64,000 nt of DNA. Source: Arenicola marina. Lineage: Eukaryota > Annelida > Polychaeta > Arenicolidae. The translations under genes were made by a program, and so were the position numbers. Below are positions 1 to 10,538 of this stretch, piece by piece. Where the stretch lies: NCBI GenBank assembly GCA_964019135.1, contig OZ025253.1:32600548-32664547 (forward strand), read 5' to 3'. Each line of letters starts with the position of its first letter. Position 1 is the first letter of the stretch. The notes beneath the pieces are model-generated. The model was not told where the DNA came from. It saw nothing but the letters and a program-made list of their open reading frames with translations, and ran no database searches.

Positions 1-498
1 GGCATATCTTGGCAAGACAAGGTCACGAATGCTGAAGTGTTAGCCAGGGCCAACCTACCAAGCATTCTTGCTCTTGTGAAGCAAAGTCGTCTACGTTGGC
101 TTGGGAACGTTCATCGTTTGCAAGATGAACGCATTCCCAAGGATGTGATATACGGTGAACTCGTCGACGGAAACAGGCCAACTGGACGGCCAAAGCTTAG
201 GTTTAAGGATGTTTGTAAGCGGGACATGAAGGCTTTCGGCATCGATCCAGATTCTTGGGAGGACTTGGCATCCCAAACGAGTTGATGGGCACGTGTCGTG
301 CGTGACGGAGTGGCCCACCACGACTCGCTATGGTTTGTGAAACTGGGCTTGAAAGGCCAATCTAGGCGTCCACCAGCGAGCACAAACCAAGATCTATCGA
401 CAGGTCACTGTTGCGATGACTGCGGAAAGCTCTGTCAATCACAGATAGGCTTACTCAGTCATCAGCGTAAATGCCGCGTTACGAATCGTATAACTTAA
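1..498 (+). pseudogene. 3' end of a non-LTR retrotransposon ORF2 (endonuclease/reverse transcriptase)
   Basis: The frame is open from base 1 and is cut by the window edge. It reads through a segment typical of the C-terminus of LINE endonuclease-reverse transcriptases: RLRWLGNVHRLQDERIPKD, then GRPKLRFKDVCKRDMKAFGI, then SWEDLA. A TGA at 283-285 breaks the frame exactly where the family usually has Arg before Trp (WR), so a CGA to TGA change by CpG decay is likely. The same frame continues after the stop to a terminal zinc-finger-like motif (CDDC, then H and C; C-x2-C-x12-H-x4-C) and ends at TAA 496-498. The family call comes from remembered motifs. It is a dead copy whose 5' part lies outside the window. 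I could not place its 3' boundary or a target-site duplication. Confidence 0.8.
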
Positions 499-740
499 AC
501 CAAACAAAGCTGCAAATCCATCGTCTTTCGCAGACGGACGGATGCCAACCACTCATCTTCAACAACCTCGTTATCTTTAGACAGGCAATAGTTGCAAAGG
601 CGGAAACTTCTGTGAGTTCGCCATCTCATCCTTTCAATACGTAACGAATGGGCAGAACATCGAAATTTATTTAATGCCATACGGTGCTTTGGAATCGTAA
701 CAAATATGAGATATCGCTCTTTGGCATTTTATTGGCCCAA
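499..740. other. Unassigned sequence, possibly LINE 3' UTR
   Basis: This lies directly downstream of the LINE ORF2 stop. I see no tail, splice site or coding signal. It may be the 3' untranslated part of that element. Confidence 0.3.
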
Positions 741-809
741 CATCAAGCTGTAGCAGCCCGCCAATTGTGAATATCCCTCCGAGGCCGCAAGGGCTGCTAC
801 AGCTTGATG
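741..809. repeat. Perfect 19-bp inverted repeat (stem-loop)
   Basis: The arm at 741-759 (CATCAAGCTGTAGCAGCCC) is the exact reverse complement of 791-809. The loop is 31 bp. On a single strand it would form a perfect 19-bp stem. It could be a small foldback element or a hairpin; no flanking duplication was found. Confidence 0.85.
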
Positions 810-1082
810 AAGGGCTTAACTTTTATCTGCTTGATTCTTTGTTTCATAGTAAAGCATTATGCGACTGACTGCCCACAAAGATTCACAAATCGCAAACCTT
901 TCCACATATAGTTGGACGGTCGCCTTTTTGATACCATATATCGTTGCAAGAAACGCGATGCGTGCAACTAGGGAACTGGTTTGTGTGGAAAAAAAACACT
1001 GTATTGACTTTAAGCCAGCGCGAAATAAGTGCATACCAACTCACGTTTCCTGAGACACACGCAATTAACCCATATCAAATTT

Positions 1083-1219
1083 TACCATGGTGCATTTACT
1101 ATGGTATTTTCGACAGTTGCACCATGGTACGTTACCAAATGAAATTGTATCATATTAAATGTGCTATGATATACCATGGTACATTTACTATGGTATTTTC
1201 GACAGTTGTACCATAGTAT
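1083..1219. repeat. Two direct copies of a ~47-bp ATGGTA-rich sequence
   Basis: Copies at about 1083-1130 and 1172-1219 share CATTTACTATGGTATTTTCG and differ at only a few bases. Both begin and end with palindromic ACCATGGT-like sequence, so each copy can also fold. No coding signal is visible here. Confidence 0.7.
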
Positions 1220-1478
1220 TCTATAGTACATTTTAACATGGTACATGTACTGCGTTAGCTTAGTAATGGTAGATTTATCAGATTGAGGTACTAGCCTCGT
1301 GTCACATTGCTGGTTCCACTAAGTGCTAAATCTCTCAGTCTGTTCCCTTGGCCTGAGGGATCCTGCAAACAGCATTACAACGCTACTAACTCTGACAAGG
1401 TGGTGGTTTTTATGTCAGCGCTACAACGGCACATGCCTAATCTATTAGACCGGATCCAGCGGGTGGGGGGCTACTGCG

Positions 1479-1705
1479 GCTATAGCCCCCCCCCCCCCCC
1501 CCCCCACACACACACGCCCTGGTCAAGCCGCAGAAGCCCCCGCATCGACAGGTTTAGCCCCCGAGATTAAAGAAGCCTATCCCTGTCCACGAGCCGCAAC
1601 CTGATGATAAAGAAGGGCCAGTGCCCCCCACCCCCTCCCCCTCCCCGGTCGCACGTTTTCAGAGAGCAAGTCCCCCTTGGCAAATTCCTAGATCCGCCCC
1701 TGCCC
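1479..1705. repeat. Poly(C)-containing dispersed repeat ending in 'lattcctagatccgcccctg'-type sequence
   Basis: A long poly(C) run near 1487-1505, followed by (CA)n, precedes CCTTGGCAAATTCCTAGATC and CGCCCCTG at about 1677-1703. Close matches to that last phrase, next to poly(C), occur near 23886-23922, 49608-49636 and 57221-57240. I read this as a dispersed repeat family with a homopolymer core. I do not know its name. Confidence 0.5.
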
Positions 1706-2064
1706 TGTACTGTACCGCTCAAACATGCGTGGCGAGAAGCGGTTTGGTGGCGAGAAATTCTTTGAGTGTGGCAGTAGTTTCTGGACGAATAGATCTTACA
1801 ACTTACATTGTTGTGTGGGTTTACGTCTCCGTGTTTACGACGATATCCTCTATTGTTTGGCGAATGAGCAGAGACCTCTGATCCGTTGCTCATCTATAGG
1901 AGACATTGTGCGCATGCGCTTGGTGGCGCTCCGTAAACCCAACCATTGACACGCGATAAGCGAAACGCCGCCTGGCGAAAGCCACCGGTGAAGAATGACC
2001 AAATTCAAAATGGTGCGATGAACGATACGAAAGTATAATTTCCTTCTTTTCTTTTTTATCAATT

Positions 2065-2228
2065 TCGACAAGTTTAAGCCCTGCTGTGACCATTCATGTT
2101 GGTGTGGTCGCAAGACATCATATTTGTTTATAGGCGCAGAGGTTAAATTAGGCCACCACAATAGCTCCACTCTCCTTCGTTTTAAACATTGACGCGATAT
2201 GATCATAATTGTGTAAAGCGTGTCTCAA
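2065..2228 (+). repeat. Decayed copy of the window's tRNA-derived SINE (3' part)
   Basis: The order of blocks matches the four better copies: AAGCCCTGCTGTG, a GTGTGGTCGCA-like block, GGCTCCACTCTCC-like sequence, TTGACGCGATATGA, and GTGTAAAGCG. It has many substitutions and insertions, and the tRNA-like head is missing or unrecognisable. Confidence 0.6.
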
Positions 2229-2230
2229 GA

Positions 2231-2400
2231 GCCATGATCCTGATGGTGAAAGGAGATTTCTGTGGGTCTGAACACATGCTTCTTTTAAGCGCGAGGCTGC
2301 CCTGAAGGAAAAATGTGCCCCCCCCCCCCCTTTATCTTCTTTTCGACAGATGAATTATCCCATTTACCGAATGGGATAACCCATCAACACACACATACAC
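2231..2400. repeat. Copy A of a ~170-bp duplicated block
   Basis: This block closely matches 3499-3665: CATGATCCTGATGGTGAAAGG, then ACACATGCTTCTTTTA, GCGCGAGGCTGCCCTGA, poly(C), TTTATCTTCTTTTCGACAGA and GGGATAACCCATCAACACAC. It contains a small hairpin (TTATCCCATT 2355-2364 with AATGGGATAA 2370-2379). The second copy is about 1.27 kb downstream. Confidence 0.85.
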
Positions 2401-2726
2401 ATTCAGAGCACGTACGGCGCAAGAGCAACTATAGATCATTTTATGACGTGTGTATTAGTTTGATTAGGACATGGCTTCTGATATACTGGATAGGGGGGGG
2501 GGCAGTTATGTTTATGAGTAAATATGAACATGTGTACAAATATGGGGCCAAAGAAGACGTTGCCAGCGCTTACCGCTTGGTTAGCGGGGTATTATCGTTA
2601 AGTGTAATCCACTTTACATATGGAATGTTTGTGTTTGTGGCCAACACAACACTGTTATATCATTTCAATGAATTTGTTGTAAACGTTTAGCGCTTTTGCT
2701 AAATAATCAACATCCTTCAATTGCAG

Positions 2727-2765
2727 AGTCCACCAGTCCGCGAAACAGGAGGAAGATCATTTACC
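2727..2765 (+). CDS. Candidate 39-nt exon of locus 1
   Basis: An acceptor-like sequence (CTTCAATTGCAG, AG at 2725-2726) precedes 39 nt that are open in phase 0 (SPPVRETGGRSFT). A donor GTAGGT starts at 2766. Joined in phase 0 to the exon at 4047, it would give a Pro/Arg/Ser-rich stretch upstream of the catalytic-like domain, as in the stem of a Golgi enzyme. The start of the 4047 exon (SPVRPVRQ) resembles it, and both sit about 500-550 bp after a copy of the same duplicated block, so this may be a duplicated exon or its relic. No upstream exon with a start codon or membrane anchor was found. This is inferred from splice-site pattern and frame only. Confidence 0.3.
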
Positions 2766-2947
2766 GTAGGTGTTATATCATATCTTCATATCACAAGGCT
2801 ACGACAGTTAATATATTTCGAGAGTGATACTATAGAATACCGTTGATGTATACACGTGTGGCTCCGGGAGAGCAAAGATAAATCTAACTACAGCCCACGG
2901 TCTTTTATGTCACTTGATCTCCCTCTCTCATGGGCCATGATCCTGAT

Positions 2948-3499
2948 AGATAGATAGATAGATAGATAGTTTATTGGTAACTTCAGGCACCAGGCCCCTC
3001 GTACAAATACAGCACACAAAAATAACATGCAACCGACTAGAACAAACTTAGTTAATTAGAGAGAATTAGGCTAAACCTTTTTTCATACATAATGAATGCT
3101 TTTTGTATAAACCTTGCTAAGGAGATTAAACATGTTTTTTCCTCGGAAGTCCTAATACATAAAAAAAGTCCTAATATCATATGCCGTTAAATATCTTGTA
3201 GGAAAATAATTTTTGCGGAGATTGTCATACAATGGGCATTTCATTAAAATATGGAACTCGTCAAGAGAAGAAATAGTTTCATGTTGTAGGCAATATTTAC
3301 AGATAGAGTTTTCTCCCCTGCAGTACGAACTTGTCCATAGCACCCTACATCTGAATCTGGTTAAGATCTGCCGAAGTCTAAAATGCTCGAGAAGACACAA
3401 GTATGGTTCGCGTATGAGCAACTTCTTATATTCTTTACAATTCATCAGGTCTTTATTACTCTGCCTTCTCTGGTAAGCGCAGTCAATTACCCTTTTACC
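2948..3499 (-). mobile_element. 5'-truncated LINE (CR1/L2-like) insertion with target-site duplication
   Basis: The insertion is bounded by identical 12-bp sequences CATGATCCTGAT at 2936-2947 and 3500-3511. On the minus strand it starts inside the reverse-transcriptase C-terminus, with LTRFRC, then a C-x2-C zinc-knuckle-like ICKYCLQHE, then DEFHILMKCPLYDNLR, ending at a stop near 3152. The 3' UTR follows and finishes with a GGGCCTGGTGCCTGAAG-type block, AATAAAC and a (TATC)n tail at 2948-2975. The 5' truncation, short-repeat tail and flanking duplication are what target-primed reverse transcription leaves. The reading frame is intact within the fragment, so the insertion may be fairly young. 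It interrupts copy B of the duplicated block. Confidence 0.88.
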
Positions 3500-3670
3500 C
3501 ATGATCCTGATGGTGAAAGGGGATTTCACATTTCTGAACACATGCTTCTTTTAGGCGCGAGGCTGCCCTGATGGAAAAATGTGTGCCCACCCCCCCCCCT
3601 TTATCTTCTTTTCGACAGATGAATTATCCCATTGAGCAAATGGGATAACCCATCAACACACACATACACA
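3500..3670. repeat. Copy B of the duplicated block
   Basis: It matches 2231-2400, including the poly(C) run and the TTCGACAGATGAATTATCCC hairpin arm. Its left end was separated by the LINE insertion (2948-3499). Copy B leads into the confirmed exon at 4047, just as copy A leads into the candidate exon at 2727. Confidence 0.85.
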
Positions 3671-4046
3671 CCCTCCATACTCAAAGTATAAACATGTAAA
3701 CAGAAACACCGGGCTAGGCCGATGTCAATGATTTAGACCTAAGTTTCTATGCCCTTGTAAACTGTGAATGTTACCATTGGTATCATAGGAAATTGTGTAT
3801 CGTAATTACATGTGTTAACTAGCGGCGGCCGAGACGGGAGCATTATGTGCCTGAATACATGTGCCCCACACCCCAGCCGCTCAACAGGTTGTTTACCTAA
3901 CATGCTAAGTCCTACTGTTTCAGTAAACAATTGGTCTGGTGGGTTAATATTCCACACCCTGATATTCGGAAAATACCGGATAGCGAACATTAATCAGAAA
4001 TAGAGAATTTGTTCAACCTTCTAATCTCGCGATATTTTAATTTCAG

Positions 4047-4328
4047 GGCAGCCCGGTTCGTCCAGTCCGCCAAGCAATGAGCTTCCAGTACGATAATCAG
4101 AGTCTACCGATCAAGGTCAAGGCGACGACATTCAAGAACCTAAACCTCCCTCCCAAGACGTTCCGCAAGTTGACCCCGGACAACGTCAAAGAATTTGCCA
4201 TCGTAACCGGCTGTGACACAATTCACTTCCGAGAGAGCATGGACGCCGTGGCCAGCATCCAGCGCCATTTTCCCAACCGCACTGTGTATTACTACGACCT
4301 GGGACTTACAGATGCACAACGACGGCAG
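4047..4328 (+). CDS. Internal exon, DUF1647-like (glycosyltransferase-like) protein, N-terminal half of domain
   Basis: The acceptor is TTAATTTCAG (AG 4045-4046). The exon is 282 nt, exactly 94 codons, and ends in CAG before GTAGGC (GT 4329-4330), so both borders are phase 0. The peptide contains FAIVTGCDTIHFRESMDAVA, then SIQRHFPNRTVYYYDLGLT and DAQRRQ. This order (VTa...HF.Es...I...P.....YDLGL...Q) is what I know of DUF1647-type proteins, which are thought to be Golgi type II membrane proteins; their reaction is not known to me. An ATG at 4077 is in frame, but ten open codons precede it, so it is probably internal. The last ~53 bp of the exon are the parent of the 75-bp minisatellite that follows. 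Missing the 4329 donor would read into a TAG at 4386-4388. No membrane anchor is visible in the window. Confidence 0.72.
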
Positions 4329-7300
4329 GTAGGCGTCAGTCAAACACCAAACCGCACAGTGTGTTACTACGACCTGGGTCTAACATAGGCACATCGACGG
4401 CAGGTAGGCGTCAGGCAAACACCAAACCGCACAGTGTATTACTACGACCTGGGTCTAACATAGACACAACGACGGCAGGTAGGCGTCAGGGTAACACCAA
4501 ACCGCACAGTGTATTACTACGACCTGGGTCTAACACAGACACAACGACGGCAGGTAGGCGTCAGGCAGACACCAAACCGCACAGTGTATTACTACGACCT
4601 GGGTCTAACATAGACACAACGACGGCAGGTAGGCGTCAGGCAGACACCAAACCGCACAGTGTATTACTACGACCTGGGTCTAAAATAGACACAACGACGG
4701 CAGGTAGGCGTCAGGCAAACACCAAACCGCACAGTGTATTACTACGACCTGGGTCTAACATAGACACAACGACGGCAGGTAGGCGTCAGTCAAACACCAA
4801 ACCGCACAGTGTATTACTACGACCTGGGTCTAACATAGACACAACGACGGCAGGTAGGCGTCAGGGTAACACCAAACCGCACAGTGTATTACTACGACCT
4901 GGGTCTAACATAGACACAACGACGGCAGGTAGGCGTCAGGCAAACACCAAACCGCACAGTGTATTACTACGACCTGGGTCTAACATAGACACAACGACGG
5001 CAGGTAGGCGTCAGGCAAACACCAAACCGCACAGTGTATTACTACGACCTGGGTCTAACATAGACACAACGACGGCAGGCAGGCGTCAGGCAAACACCAA
5101 ACCGCACAGTGTATTACTACGACCTGGGTCTAACATAGACACAACGACGGCAGGTAGGCGTCAGGCAAACACCAAACCGCACAGTGTTTTACTACGACCT
5201 GGGTCTAACATAGACACAACGACGGCAGGTAGGCGTCAGGCAAACACCAAACCGCACAGTGTATTACTACGACCTAGGTCTAACACAAACACAACGACGG
5301 CAGGTAGGCGTCAGGCAAACACCAAACCGCACAGTGTATTACTACGACCTGGGTCTAACACAAACACAACGACGGCAGGCAGGCGTCAGGCAAACGTCAA
5401 GCCGCACAGTGTATTACTACGACCTGGGTCTAACACAAACACAACGACGGCAGGTAGGCGTCAGGCAAACACCAAACCGCACAGTGTATTACTACGACCT
5501 GGGTCTAACACAAACACAACGACGGCAGGCAGGCGTCAGGCAAACGTCAAGCCGCACAGTGTATTACTACGACCTGGGTCTAACACAAACACAACGACGG
5601 CAGGCAGGCGTCAGGCAAACATCAAGCCGCACAGTGTATTACTACGACCTGGGTCTAACATAGACACAGCGACGGCAGGTAGGCGTCAGGCAAACACCAA
5701 ACCGCACAGTGTATTACTACGACCTGGGTCTAACACAAACACAACGACGGCAGTCAGGCGTCAGGCAAACACCAAACCGCACAGTGTATTACTACGACCT
5801 GGGTCTAACACAAACACAACGACGGCAGGCAGGCGTCAGGCAAACACCAAACCGCACAGTGTATTACTACGACCTGGGTCTAACATAGACACAACGACGG
5901 CAGGTAGGCGTCAGGCAAACACCAAACCGCACAGTGTATTACTACGACCTGGGTCTAACATAGACACAACGACGGCAGGCAGGCGTCAGGCAAACACCAA
6001 ACCGCACAGTGTATTACTACGACCTGGGTCTAACACAAACACAACGACGGCAGGCAGGCGTCAGGCAAACACCAAACCGCACAGTGTATTACTACGACCT
6101 GGTTCTGACACAGCCATAACGACGGCAGGTAGGCGTCAGGCAAACGTCAAGCCGCACAGTGTATTACTACGACCTAGGTCTAACATACACACAACGACGG
6201 CAGGTAGGCGTCAGGCAAACGTCAAGCCGCACAGTGTATTACTACGACCTGGGTCTAACACAAACACAACGACGGCAGGCAGGCGTCAGGCAAACACCAA
6301 ACCGCACAGTGTGTTACTACGACCTGGGTCTGACACAGCCACAACGACGGCAGGTAGGCGTCAGGCAAACGGCAAGCCGCACAGTGTATTACTACGACCT
6401 GGGTCTAACACAGACACAGCGACGGCAGGCAGGCGTCAGGCAAACACCAAACCGCACAGTGTGTTACTACGACCTGGGTCTAACACAGACACAGCGACGG
6501 CAGGTAGGCGTCAGGCAAACACCAAACCGCACAGTGTATTACTACGACCTGGGTCTAACACAGACACAACGACGGCAGGTAGGCGTCAGGCAAACACCAA
6601 ACCGCACAGTGTGTTACTACGACCTGGGTCTAACACAGACACAGCGACGACAGGCAGACGTCAGGCAAACACCAAACGGCACAGTGTATTACTACGACCT
6701 GGGTCTAACACAGACACAACGACGGCAGGTAGGCGTCAGGCAAACACCAAACCGCACAGTGTATTACTACGACCTGGGTCTAACATAGACACAACGACGG
6801 CAGGTAGGCGTCAGGCAAACACCAAACCGCACAGTGTATTACTACGACCTGGGTCTAACACAGACACAACGACGGCAGGTAGGCGTCAGGCAAACACCAA
6901 ACCGCACAGTGTATTACTACGACCTAGGTCTAACACAGACACAACGACGGCAGGTAGGCGTCAGGCAAACACCAAACCGCACAGTGTATTACTACGACCT
7001 GGGTCTAACATAGACACAACGACGGCAGGTAGGCGTCAGGCAAACACCAAACCGCACAGTGTATTACTACGACCTGGGTCTGACACAAACACAACGACGG
7101 CAGGTAGGCGTCAGGCAAACACCAAACCGCACAGTGTGTTACTACGACCTGGGTCTAACACAGACACAACGACGGCAGGTAGGCGTCAGGCAAACACCAA
7201 ACCGCACAGTGTATTACTACGACCTGGGTCTAACATAGACACAACGACGGCAGGTAGGCGTCAGGCAAACACCAAACCGCACAGTGTATTACTACGACCT

Positions 7301-10300
7301 GGGTCTGACACAGCCACAACGACGGCAGGCAGGCGTCAGGCAAACGTCAAACCGCACAGTGTATTACTACGACCTGGGTCTAACACAAACACAACGACGG
7401 CAGGTAGGCGTCAGGCAAACACCAAACCGCACTGTGTATTACTACGACCTGGGTCTAACACAGACACAACGACGGCAGGTAGGCGTCAGGCAAACACCAA
7501 ACCGCACTGTGTATTACTACGACCTGGGTCTAACACAAACACAACGACGGCAGGTAGGCGTCAGGCAAACACCAAACCGCACAGTGTATTACTACGACCT
7601 GGGTCTAACATAGACACAACGACGGCAGGTAGGCGTCAGGCAAACACCAAACCGCACAGTGTATTACTACGACCTGGGTCTGACACAGCCACAACGACGG
7701 CAGGCAGGCGTCAGGCAAACGTCAAACCGCACAGTGTATTACTACGACCTGGGTCTAACATAGACACAACGACGGCAGGCAGGCGTCAGGCAAACACCAA
7801 ACCGCACAGTGTATTACTACGACCTGGGTCTAACACAAACACAACGACGGCAGGTAGGCGTCAGGCAAACGTCAAGCCGCACAGTGTATTACTACGACCT
7901 AGGTCTAACATAGACACAACGACGGCAGGTAGGCGTCAGGCAAACACCAAACCGCACTGTGTATTACTACGACCTGGGTCTAACATAGACACAACGACGG
8001 CAGGTAGGCGTCAGGCAAACACCAAACCGCACAGTGTATTACTACGACCTGGGTCTAACATAGACACAGCGACGGCAGGTAGGCGTCAGGCAAACACCAA
8101 ACCGCACAGTGTATTACTACGACCTGGGTCTAACATAGACATAACGACGGCAGGTAGGCGTCAGGCAAACACCAAACCGCACAGTGTATTACTACGACCT
8201 GGGTCTGACACAGACACAACGACGGCAGGTAGGCGTCAGGCAAACGTCAAGCCGCACAGTGTATTACTACGACCTAGGTCTAACATAGACACAACGACGG
8301 CAGGTAGGCGTCAGGCAAACACCAAACCGCACAGTGTATTACTACGACCTGGGTCTGACACAGCCACAACGACGGCAGGCAGGCGTCAGGCAAACGTCAA
8401 ACCGCACAGTGTATTACTACGACCTGGATCTAACATAGACACAACGACGGCAGGTAGGCGTCAGGCAAACACCAAACCGCACAGTGTATTACTACGACCT
8501 GGGTCTAACATAGACACAACGACGGCAGGCAGGCGTTAGGCAAACGTCAAACCGCACAGTGTATTACTACGACCTGGGTCTAACATAGACACAACGACGG
8601 CAGGTAGGCGTCAGGCAAACACCAAACCGCACAGTGTATTACTACGACCTGGGTCTAACATAGACACAACGACGGCAGGCAGGCGTCAGGCAAACGTCAA
8701 ACCGCACAGTGTATTACTACGACCTGGATCTAACATAGACACAACGACGGCAGGTAGGCGTCAGGCAAACACCAAACCGCACAGTGTATTACTACGACCT
8801 GGGTCTAACATAGACACAACGACGGCAGGCAGGCGTTAGGCAAACGTCAAACCGCACAGTGTATTACTACGACCTGGATCTAACATAGACACAACGACGG
8901 CAGGTAGGCGTCAGGCAAACACCAAACCGCACAGTGTATTACTACGACCTGGGTCTAACATAGACACAACGACGGCAGGCAGGCGTTAGGCAAACGTCAA
9001 ACCGCACAGTGTATTACTACGACCTGGATCTAACATAGACACAACGACGGCAGGTAGGCGTCAGGCAAACACCAAACCGCACAGTGTATTACTACGACCT
9101 GGGTCTAACATAGACACAACGACGGCAGGCAGGCGTCAGGCAAACGTCAAACCGCACAGTGTATTACTACGACCTGGGTCTAACATAGACACAACGACGG
9201 CAGGCAGGCGTCAGGCAAACGTCAAACCGCACAGTGTATTACTACGACCTGGGTCTAACATAGACACAACGACGGCAGGCAGGCGTCAGGCAAACGTCAA
9301 GCCGCACAGTGTATTACTACGACCTGGGTCTAACACAAACACAACGACGGCAGGTAGGCGTCAGGCAAACACCAAACCGCACAGTGTATTACTACGACCT
9401 GGGTCTAACATAGACACAACGACGGCAGGTAGGCGTCAGGCAAACATCAAACCGCACAGTGTATTACTACGACCTGGGTCTAACATAGACACAACGACGG
9501 CAGGTAGGCGTCAGGCAAACACCAAACCGCACAGTGTATTACTACGACCTGGGTCTAACATAGACACAACGACGGCAGGCAGGCGTCAGGCAAACATCAA
9601 ACCGCACATTGTACTACTACGACCTGGGTCTAACATAGACACAACGACGGCAGGCAGGCGTCAGGCAAACATCAAACCGCACAGTGTATTACTACGACCT
9701 GGGTCTAACATAGACACAACGACGGCAGGCAGGCGTCAGGCAAACACCAAACCGCACAGTGTATTACTACGACCTGGGTCTAACATAGACACAACGACGG
9801 CAGGCAGGCGTCAGGCAAACATCAAACCGCACAGTGTATTACTACGACCTGGGTCTAACATAGACACAACGACGGCAGGCAGGCGTCAGGCAAACGTCAA
9901 GCCGCACAGTGTATTACTACGACCTGGGTCTAACACAAACACAACGACGGCAGGTAGGCGTCAGGCAAACATCAAACCGCACAGTGTATTACTACGACCT
10001 GGGTCTAACACAGCCACAACGACGGCAGGCAGGCGTCAGGCAAACGTCAAACCGCACAGTGTATTACTACGACCTGGGTCTAACATAGACACAACGACGG
10101 CAGGCAGGCGTCAGGCAAACGTCAAACCGCACAGTGTATTACTACGACCTGGGTCTAACATAGACACAACGACGGCAGGTAGGCGTCAGGGTAACACCAA
10201 ACCGCACAGTGTATTACTACGACCTGGGTCTAACATAGACACAACGACGGCAGGTAGGCGTCAGGCAAACACCAAACCGCACAGTGTATTACTACGACCT

Positions 10301-10538
10301 GGGTCTAACATAGACACAACGACGGCAGGCAGGCGTCAGGCAAACACCAAACCGCACAGTGTATTACTACGACCTGGGTCTAACACAAACACAACGACGG
10401 CAGGCAGGCGTCAGGCAAACGTCAAGCCGCACATTGTATTACTACGACCTGGGTCTAACATAGACACAACGACGGCAGGCAGGCGTCAGGCAAACACCAA
10501 ACCGCACAGTGTATTACTACGACCTGGGTCTAACACAA
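4276..10538 (+). repeat. 75-bp minisatellite copied from an exon/5' splice-site junction, about 84 units
   Basis: Units start at 4276 and every 75 bp up to 10501, where the last is partial. I see no net length change over 83 periods. The first unit is the end of the coding exon plus the start of the intron. Each later unit keeps a TATTACTACGACCTGGGTCT-type exon segment, then CGACGGCAG and a donor-like GTAGGC or GCAGGC. By eye, 51 units (including the real donor) have GT, 31 have GC and one (near 5754) has TC. The first ten are all GT, and GC predominates after about 9129. Because 75 is divisible by 3, the parental reading frame is kept, but most units have ACATAG (in-frame TAG). Others have ACACAG, ACACAA or GCC variants and stay open, the longest run being 6159-6788. 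From about 8400 to 9150 units alternate as 150-bp dimers. Confidence 0.97.

Noticed and set aside
2313..2690. 125-codon frame upstream of the candidate micro-exon
   Set aside because: It begins in a poly(C) tract of a duplicated repeat. Copy B of that repeat does not keep the frame, and no family similarity is visible.
4361..8539. 1392-codon open frame across the 75-bp array
   Set aside because: It is in a different frame from the parent exon and exists only because the 75-bp unit lacks a stop in that frame. It ends at a point variant (GCGTTAGG) and has no splice or start logic.
4276..10538. CRISPR array
   Set aside because: Units are directly adjacent 75-bp repeats without unique spacers, and the context is a eukaryotic intron.
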